DNA of 31,610 nt from Paulinella micropora. Lineage: Eukaryota > Cercozoa > Imbricatea > Euglyphida. Below the pieces are notes generated by a model that had not been told where the DNA came from, made no database searches, and saw only the letters and a list, made by a program, of their open reading frames with translations. The stretch is from positions 852,550-884,159 of the forward strand of contig BJOX01000153.1 in the NCBI GenBank assembly GCA_009731375.1, written 5' to 3'. This document shows positions 21,286 to 31,610 of this stretch, one piece after another. A program made the translations under genes and the position numbers. The stretch's first letter is position 1; each line of letters begins with the position of its first letter.

Positions 21286-21327
<42 letters not shown>
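20486..21327 (+). repeat. (GGA)n/(GAA)n around a 440-N gap, then (ATAGAT)n, (AAT)n
   Basis: (GGA)n abuts both ends of the gap 20546-20985, with GGGAAAAGGGG on each side. The sequence then goes through (GAA)n to 21109, (ATAGAT)n to about 21190, (AAT)n 21222-21280 and short (GT)n and (GA)n. Not coding. Confidence 0.85.
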
Positions 21328-21328
<1 letters not shown>

Positions 21329-21418
21329 AGGGACAATGATGACCCCATAAAGAGAAAGTAAACAACGAAGCTCACAGTTGCCCCAACAGCATGAGTAGCT
21401 AAAAATAAACCATCATCA

Positions 21419-21448
21419 AGTAAGTAAGTAAGTAAGTAAGTAAGTAGC

Positions 21449-21491
<43 letters not shown>

Positions 21492-21518
21492 AAGCTGCTA
21501 CGACTACTACTACTACTG

Positions 21519-21556
<38 letters not shown>

Positions 21557-21790
21557 GCTACTACTGCTACTACTGCTACTACTACTACTGCTACTACTGC
21601 TACTACTACTACTACTACTACTTCTACTACTACTACTAGTACTAGCACTAGCACTAGCACTAGTACTAGTACTAGTACTAGTACTAGTACTAGTACTAGT
21701 ACTAGCTACTACTAGTACTAGTACTAGTACTAGTACTACTACTACTACTACTAGTACTACTACTACTGCTACTACTACTACTACTACTAG
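21419..21790 (+). repeat. (AAGT)n, (ACT)n and palindromic (ACTAGT)n array
   Basis: (AAGT)n 21419-21491, (ACT)n with GCT variants to about 21640, then ACTAGC/ACTAGT hexamers at about 21640-21740, a self-complementary repeat. Confidence 0.85.
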
Positions 21791-21858
21791 GTGTACACAA
21801 TTTTAATGTTCCACCTCCCCCCAAAACCCCCACCCCCTTCACCAACACCTTTCAGGGA

Positions 21859-21877
21859 TAATAATAATAATGATAAC

Positions 21878-21917
<40 letters not shown>

Positions 21918-22186
21918 GTGCTTCTCTGTCAATGGCTGATGCATTTCTGCACATGCGCCTCCATCGTCTCACCCGTGAGGGGAGTACGAAGAATTGACGA
22001 TAAGCTCTAATGACACCCCCGCAAGGGCAGTTCCAACACTTCCAGACGGGCCGGTATGTTCAATGAAAATACTGGTCCAGACGGAGCGGTATGTTCAATG
22101 AAAATACTGGTGGCACCGACTGGAATCGAACTGGCGACAGGGCCCATATGGTAGAACTTGACCACTGATATGGTAGGACTTGACCA

Positions 22187-22189
<3 letters not shown>
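21859..22189 (-). mobile_element. tRNA-derived SINE with (ATT)n 3' tail
   Basis: Read on the minus strand, the element starts near 22189 with a duplicated A-box-like motif (TGGTCAAGTCC at 22187-22177 and TGGTCAAGTTC at 22164-22154, a 22-bp tandem). It then has a near-perfect pol III B box AGTTCGATTCC (22132-22122). The body contains a 35-bp tandem (units 22042-22076 and 22077-22111). The 3' segment 21984-21917 is identical to window positions 1-68, and the element ends in (ATT)n to about 21859. A/B-box spacing is right for a tRNA-type promoter. It is not a functional tRNA, because the T stem does not pair and there is no anticodon arm. Confidence 0.65.
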
Positions 22190-22276
<87 letters not shown>

Positions 22277-22566
22277 GGTTACCTGGAGGGTATCGTAATT
22301 TTGTCCTGCTCGTAATCTAATTTCATACAAACATACGTACGTACGCACATGCATGCATGCATGCATACATACATACATACATTACATTACGTTACGTTAC
22401 GTTACGTTACATCACATTACATTACATTACATTACATTACATTACATTACATTACATTATTACATTGCATTGCATTACATTACATTACATTACATTACGT
22501 TACATTACATACAGACATACATACATACATGCATGCATGCATACATAACATACATACATGCCTACA

Positions 22567-22600
<34 letters not shown>
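22190..22600 (+). repeat. (AAT)n, (CATA)n and (ATTAC)n arrays
   Basis: (AAT)n 22190-22275, a short unique stretch, then CATA/CATGC repeats and (CATTA)n 22381-22508, then (CATA)n to about 22600. Confidence 0.9.
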
Positions 22601-22675
22601 CATACCTTCATCATCCTCGTCTTCCGGAAAGTCAACCACCTAAACCATTGTCTAGATATTTATAAACGGACTGAT

Positions 22676-22691
22676 AGATATACAGATAGGT

Positions 22692-22740
<49 letters not shown>

Positions 22741-22753
22741 CAGATAGACAGAC

Positions 22754-22804
<51 letters not shown>

Positions 22805-22821
22805 CAGATAGACAGATAGAC

Positions 22822-22878
<57 letters not shown>

Positions 22879-22931
22879 CAATTATCAACCTCATCTAAAG
22901 CGTTGGCTTGATTCAATCCTGCTTCTTCGTA

Positions 22932-22996
<65 letters not shown>

Positions 22997-23103
22997 AAGA
23001 TAGATGGATAGATAGATAGATATAGATAGATAAAATTATCAACCTCATCTAAAGCGTTGGCTTGATTCAATCCTACTCCGTAACAGACAGATAGATAGAT
23101 AGC

Positions 23104-23170
<67 letters not shown>

Positions 23171-23172
23171 AC

Positions 23173-23254
<82 letters not shown>

Positions 23255-23310
23255 AATTATCAACCTCATCTAAAGCGTTGGCTTGATTCAATCCTGCTTC
23301 TTCGTAGAAG
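22676..23310 (+). repeat. (GATA)n/(GACA)n with three copies of a 50-bp core
   Basis: A core beginning ATTATCAACCTCATCTAAAG and continuing GGCTTGATTCAATCCT occurs at 22881, 23035 and 23256, each bounded by (GATA)n. GACA variants occur at 22738-22826. Confidence 0.9.
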
Positions 23311-23427
23311 AATGAAGGACGGAAAAAAATTACAATCACGGTACCTGTACATGTATATATACACCTATCCACACCCACGTATAAACACGCACGCATGCAC
23401 GCACATACATAACGATATACAGACAAA

Positions 23428-23631
23428 CTCTCTCACACACACATATACACGCACGCACGCACACACACACACACACACACACACAGAGACACACACACAC
23501 ACACACAGACACACACACAGACACACACACAGACACAGACACAGACACAGACACACACATGCATAAACACACGGACAGACGGACAAGCACACACAATATG
23601 TATATGCGTGCGTATATGTACAACCTGTAGT

Positions 23632-23700
<69 letters not shown>

Positions 23701-23733
23701 GGATGGATGGATGCATGGATGGATGGATGGATG

Positions 23734-23798
<65 letters not shown>

Positions 23799-23827
23799 GT
23801 AGGTAGGTAGGTAGGTAGGTAGGTAGG

Positions 23828-23885
<58 letters not shown>
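23428..23885 (+). repeat. (CA)n, then (GATA)n/(GGAT)n/(GGTA)n
   Basis: CA-rich repeats 23428-23560 with ACAGAC variants. (GATA)n 23634-23885 with GGAT (23700-23735) and GGTA (23796-23830) blocks. Confidence 0.9.
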
Positions 23886-23886
<1 letters not shown>

Positions 23887-23956
23887 TTACCGGAGACGCA
23901 GTACACTGACTCGCGGAGGAGTCCCATCCTAGCCAAAGACAAACCAAACCACATAT

Positions 23957-24134
23957 TAAGGACGACTGGACAAAAATTTCGGCCACCTCAAATTTCGGCA
24001 AAATATGACGTATCTTGCGGTTACAAGACCGGAAGAATTCCGGCCACCCAAAGTTTTGCGCAAAAACAACGTATTCTGCGGTCACAAATCACTGGCCGAA
24101 ATATTTCCTAGCCGAAAATTTTCACTCCTCTTTA
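23957..24134. mobile_element. MITE-like element, copy 1
   Basis: A 178-bp non-simple element. The 5' end (TAAGGACGACTGG...) and the reverse complement of the 3' end (TAAAGAGGAGTGAAAATTTT...) form imperfect terminal inverted repeats, flanked by TA. Inside, two related units of about 55 bp (TTCGGCCACCTCAAATTT... and TTCCGGCCACCCAAAGTTTT...) are in tandem. A second copy lies at 28084-28262. No coding capacity. Confidence 0.6.
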
Positions 24135-24205
24135 CAAGTAGGTACATGCTAGCCCAGAGAAAACCAAAAACATGAAGCAAGAAGCAATATTGAGGCAGAG
24201 CAGCA

Positions 24206-24216
24206 GCAGCAGCATG

Positions 24217-24286
<70 letters not shown>

Positions 24287-24287
24287 C

Positions 24288-24318
<31 letters not shown>

Positions 24319-24331
24319 TCCCTCCCTCCCT

Positions 24332-24383
<52 letters not shown>

Positions 24384-24410
24384 TACACATACACACACAT
24401 ACACGCACTT
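24206..24410 (+). repeat. (CTAT)n, (CT)n, (CCCT)n, (CA)n
   Basis: Successive pyrimidine-rich and CA repeats. Not coding. Confidence 0.9.
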
Positions 24411-24451
24411 ACGCCAGGCTATCGATTTTCCAGCTCAGAAGGAGCACCGTG

Positions 24452-24474
24452 CCAGATTGCCACAACGCTACCAC

Positions 24475-24519
<45 letters not shown>

Positions 24520-25484
24520 CGCACACGCACACACGCAGACACACACGCACACACACACACACCAGATTGCCACAACGCTACCACCTGCACACACACACNN
24601 NNNNNNNNNNNNNNNNNNNNNNNNNNNNNNNNNNNNNNNNNNNNNNNNNNNNNNNNNNNNNNNNNNNNNNNNNNNNNNNNNNNNNNNNNNNNNNNNNNNN
24701 NNNNNNNNNNNNNNNNNNNNNNNNNNNNNNNNNNNNNNNNNNNNNNNNNNNNNNNNNNNNNNNNNNNNNNNNNNNNNNNNNNNNNNNNNNNNNNNNNNNN
24801 NNNNNNNNNNNNNNNNNNNNNNNNNNNNNNNNNNNNNNNNNNNNNNNNNNNNNNNNNNNNNNNNNNNNNNNNNNNNNNNNNNNNNNNNNNNNNNNNNNNN
24901 NNNNNNNNNNNNNNNNNNNNNNNNNNNNNNNNNNNNNNNNNNNNNNNNNNNNNNNNNNNNNNNNNNNNNNNNNNNNNNNNNNNNNNNNNNNNNNNNNNNN
25001 NNNNNNNNNNNNNNNNNNNNNNNNNNNNNNNNNNNNNNNNNNNNNNNNNNNNNNNNNNNNNNNNNNNNNNNNNNNNNNNNNNNNNNNNNNNNNNNNNNNN
25101 NNNNNNNNNNNNNNNNNNNNNNNNNNNNNNNNNNNNNNNNNNNNNNNNNNNNNNNNNNNNNNNNNNNNNNNNNNNNNNNNNNNNNNNNNNNNNNNNNNNN
25201 NNNNNNNNNNNNNNNNNNNNNNNNNNNNNNNNNNNNNNNNNNNNNNNNNNNNNNNNNNNNNNNNNNNNNNNNNNNNNNNNNNNNNNNNNNNNNNNNNNNN
25301 NNNNNNNNNNNNNNNNNNNNNNNNNNNNNNNNNNNNNNNNNNNNNNNNNNNNNNNNNNNNNNNNNNNNNNNNNNNNNNNNNNNNNNNNNNNNNNNNNNNN
25401 NNNNNNNNNNNNNNNNNNNNNNNNNNNNNNNNNNNNNNNNNNNNNNNCACACACACACACACCAGATTGCCACAACGCTACCAC

Positions 25485-25535
<51 letters not shown>

Positions 25536-25593
25536 CGCAGACACACACGCACACACACACACACACCAGATTGCCACAACGCTACCACCTGCA

Positions 25594-25627
<34 letters not shown>

Positions 25628-25660
25628 GACACAGCGACACACCGACACACACACACACGC
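24452..25660 (+). repeat. Higher-order repeat: 28-bp core plus (CA)n, with 849-N gap
   Basis: Core CCAGATTGCCACAACGCTAC + CACCTGCA at 24452, 24562, 25462 and 25566, periods 104-110 bp, each followed by (CA)n with CGCA variants. The gap 24599-25447 lies inside the array and is about the size of eight further units. Confidence 0.9.
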
Positions 25661-25668
25661 ACACACAC

Positions 25669-25669
<1 letters not shown>

Positions 25670-25705
<36 letters not shown>

Positions 25706-25712
25706 GAACAAC

Positions 25713-25746
<34 letters not shown>

Positions 25747-25770
25747 ACAACAACAACGACAACGACAACG

Positions 25771-25801
<31 letters not shown>

Positions 25802-25862
25802 GAACAAGAACAACAACAACAACAACATGTTACACCAACAACACCACCACCAACAACAACAC

Positions 25863-25922
<60 letters not shown>
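25670..25922 (+). repeat. (ACA)n microsatellite
   Basis: Trinucleotide array with AAG, ACG and CACC interruptions. Polyglutamine, polyasparagine and polythreonine frames are artefacts. Confidence 0.9.
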
Positions 25923-25988
25923 CCATGAGAAAACGCTAATTTATCACTGCTGCCTCACAACAAATGCCTTTCCATCCCCTCCATTTCC

Positions 25989-26128
25989 TCACAGCTGCCA
26001 CTTTGGACCCCTACGGGCCGCCCGTACCCCGATGATGGCCACGAAGGCGCGCGCATACATTTGCAGGTACAGCCACAGGAGCGCCAAGGGTGGACGGCGC
26101 AGCGAGGAAATGACTAGCTCGTCCCAGG
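25989..26128 (-). CDS. Possible terminal exon, membrane-like C-terminus
   Basis: A strong acceptor (TATTGCCTTTTTGCCCAG, ending at 26129) opens a 140-nt frame to TGA (25991-25989). It reads WDELVISSLRRPPLALLWLY, then LQMYARAFVAIIGVRAARR and GPKWQL. GC content is higher than in the surroundings and the codons look natural. The hydrophobic run could be a membrane segment. Upstream exons, if any, would lie beyond the repeats and gap at 26236-27620. Not recognised; it may also be chance. Confidence 0.35.
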
Positions 26129-26229
26129 CTGGGCAAAAAGGCAATAGGTATGATCAGGACAATCAAACTGAGAAATAGGGTTTTTACAAAAAATATTAAA
26201 TCTGCATGCTTCTCCAGTTCCAATCGTTC

Positions 26230-27617
<1,388 letters not shown>

Positions 27618-27639
27618 GATGATGCAACTGCCATCAACT

Positions 27640-27800
27640 AAACTCTTCTCCCTTCCCTCTTCTCCCTTCCCTCTTCTCTCTTCCCTCTTCTCTCTTCCCT
27701 CTTCTCTCTTCCCTCTTCTCTCTTCCCTCTTCCCTCTTCCCTCTTCTCTCTCCCCTCTTCCCTCTTCCCTCCTCCCTCTTCCCTCTTCCCTATTCCTGAC
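27640..27800 (+). repeat. Pyrimidine minisatellite, CTCTTCCCTCTT units
   Basis: Imperfect units of about 14 bp (CTCTTCTCTCTTCC and variants), entirely pyrimidine on the plus strand. Confidence 0.85.
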
Positions 27801-27863
27801 CTGTGCCTGGCTCGTCAATAGTGTGCCTCCGTCAAGTTGAGTGTCGGCATCTGACACAATAGA

Positions 27864-28075
27864 TGTATGTATGTATGTATGTATGTATGTATGTATGAAT
27901 ATTTGTAAGCCTGATTGTGGACACACATATACATGCATGCATACATACACACATACATAAATACATACATACATACATACATACAAACATACATACATAA
28001 ATACATACATACATACATACATACATACATACATACATACATACATACATACATACATACATACATACATACATT
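27864..28075 (+). repeat. (GTAT)n then (CATA)n
   Basis: A short (GTAT)n at 27864-27897, then CATA repeats with CAAA and CATGC variants to the start of MITE copy 2. Confidence 0.9.
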
Positions 28076-28083
28076 ATACATGC

Positions 28084-28262
28084 TAAGGAAAAGTGAAGCA
28101 TTTCGGCCACCTCAAATTTTGCCCAAAAAAAAAACGTATCTTGCGGTGAAAAGACTAGGGAAGAATTCCGGCCACCCAAAGTTTTGTGCAAAAACAACGT
28201 ATTCTACGGTGAAAAATCACTGGTCGAAATATTTCCTGGCCAAAATTTTTCACTCGTCCTTA
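28084..28262. mobile_element. MITE-like element, copy 2
   Basis: A 179-bp copy in the same orientation as 23957-24134, diverged at many positions. The ends TAAGGAAAAGTGAAGCATTT and, reverse-complemented, TAAGGACGAGTGAAAAATTT are imperfect terminal inverted repeats. Internal blocks TTCCGGCCACCCAAAGTTTT and AAAACAACGTATTCT are shared with copy 1. Confidence 0.6.
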
Positions 28263-28378
28263 CTTCTTAAGTCATCAAGTACTTAAAAAAAATTAGCTTA
28301 GTTTGCTTACAATTTAGCTCACCTACTTCCAAAACTTTGTTACACTTGGTGGTCTATTAGGTCTACTTAGTTTACAAT
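28263..28378. other. Unique AT-rich spacer
   Basis: Non-repetitive sequence between the MITE copy and the large palindrome. Nothing is recognised in it. Confidence 0.4.
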
Positions 28379-28600
28379 CTATGAGAAGTTAGTAGTTCTT
28401 AAGCACAACGAGCAACGACTTCAAGCGCTTCGATCTCAGCTATTTCTCATGTTTGTTTTTGTGCAGTGGCTCGTTTAAAAGCTCTGATCAAGAGCATTCT
28501 AATGAGCCATAACACACGTGACGGATATAAAATATTGGCTCGAGATCGAAGCGCTGGAAGTCATTGTTGATTGTACTTAAGAGTTAGAAACTTCTGATAG
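28379..28600. repeat. 222-bp imperfect palindrome
   Basis: The whole segment is an inverted repeat centred near 28489. Outer arms match well (CTTAAGCACAAC...ACTTCAAGCGCTTCGATCTC on the left against GAGATCGAAGCGCTGGAAGT...CTTAAG on the right). The inner arms TGGCTCGTTTAAAAGCTCT and AGAGCATTCTAATGAGCCA nearly meet. It would fold into one long hairpin. It could be a foldback element or a hairpin RNA precursor. Confidence 0.75.
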
Positions 28601-28699
28601 TGATCGCTTACCTACGGCGAACTGGAGGTTGCCGCGTGAGTTGCCTGCTCCGAAGAGAGCTCGCATAGCCACGAGAATAATTAGAGATACTGCATTCAC

Positions 28700-28779
28700 A
28701 AGAGGGGAGGGAGGGAGGGAGGGGAGAGAGGGAGAGAGAGAGAGAGAAAGAGAGATAGATAGATAGATAGATAGATAGG

Positions 28780-28844
<65 letters not shown>

Positions 28845-28865
28845 GGATAGATGGATAGATAGATG
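28700..28865 (+). repeat. (GGGA)n, (GA)n, (GATA)n
   Basis: A purine tract followed by (GATA)n with GGAT variants. Confidence 0.9.
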
Positions 28866-30502
<1,637 letters not shown>

Positions 30503-30974
30503 TCCCGGACTCATTCCCTGCCGTAACAATGATGACAATAATGGTGATAGTGATAATGATGATGATAATGAAAATGAAAATGAAAATGAAAATGAAAACG
30601 AAAATGAAAATGAAAATGGCCCGGACGCATTCCCTGCCGTGATGATGATGACAATAATAGTGATAGTGATAATGATGATGATTATGAAAATGATAATGAT
30701 AATGAAAATGAAAATGAAGATGAAAATGAAAATGGCGGACTCATTCCCTGCCGTAATGATGATGACAATAATAGTGATAGTGATAATGATGACAATAATA
30801 ATGATAGTGATAATGAAAATGAAAATGAGAATGAAAATGAAAATGATACTGGCCCGGACTCATTCCCTGCCGTAATGATGATGACAATAAGAGTGATAGT
30901 GATAATGATGATGATAATAATAACGATAGTGATAATTACAATGATGATGAGAATGAAAATGAAAATGAAAATGA
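30503..30974 (+). repeat. Minisatellite, four units of about 115 bp
   Basis: Units start CCCGGACTCATTCCCTGCCGT-like (near 30504, 30620, 30734, 30853) and continue with ATGATGATGACAATAATAG, TGATAGTGATAATGATGA and (GAAAAT)n. The first unit follows directly from the last core of the GATA array, with which it shares CCCTGCCGT. Confidence 0.9.

Positions 30975-31610
<636 letters not shown>

Noticed and set aside
22122-22187. Functional tRNA gene
   Set aside because: A- and B-box motifs are present, but the T stem does not pair and there is no clover-leaf. It fits a SINE head instead.
24452-25660. CRISPR array
   Set aside because: The spacers are (CA)n rather than unique sequence, and the genome is eukaryotic.
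24172-26178. Very long open frames spanning the N gaps
   Set aside because: They are open only because the gap translates as unknown residues and the flanks are dinucleotide repeats.

Overview
This window comes from a nuclear eukaryotic genome, most likely a protist or alga with small introns. The genes are split by phase-compatible introns, many only 36-80 nt long. There are polyglutamate and polyserine runs, no bacterial operon signals, and a very heavy load of simple-sequence DNA. I cannot name the lineage. Six runs of N (15217-15226, 16941-16950, 20546-20985, 24599-25447, 26474-27472, 29470-29479) mark assembly gaps, all inside simple repeats.

Layout. Positions 1-222 are the 3' end of a short interspersed element with an (ATT)n tail. 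From about 0.57 to 4.13 kb, plus-strand exons encode unrecognised proteins: an acidic low-complexity protein, then several smaller pieces whose joining I could only partly solve. From 5.48 down to 4.13 kb, a minus-strand gene encodes an unrecognised globular region followed by a four-exon coiled coil. From 12.83 down to 5.81 kb lies the best-supported gene: a minus-strand, roughly twelve-exon gene with a PH-like N-terminal exon, a long helical (HEAT-type) region and a FAT domain clearly of the ATM/Tel1 family. Its kinase and FATC domains are not in the window: the next exon downstream, beyond a (CA)n block, belongs to the coiled-coil gene.

From 13.5 kb to the end the window is almost entirely microsatellite and minisatellite DNA: GATA/GACA, CATA, ACT, AAT, GA, CA and AACAT. 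These are interleaved with short non-simple cores that recur as higher-order repeats. Within it are a full-length tRNA-like SINE (21859-22189), two copies of a MITE-like element (23957-24134 and 28084-28262), a 222-bp imperfect palindrome (28379-28600), a perfect 30-bp inverted repeat (18621-18713), and one possible terminal exon (25989-26128).

The most interesting observations concern introns in the ATM-like gene. One proposed intron (8163-8317) is built from a tandem duplication of the exon itself. Another (6439-6517) still reads as conserved ATM-like protein with a stop codon inside. Two more carry tandem or exon-derived duplications. Together they look like a gene caught while gaining introns. 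All of this is inferred from sequence alone and needs transcript evidence.
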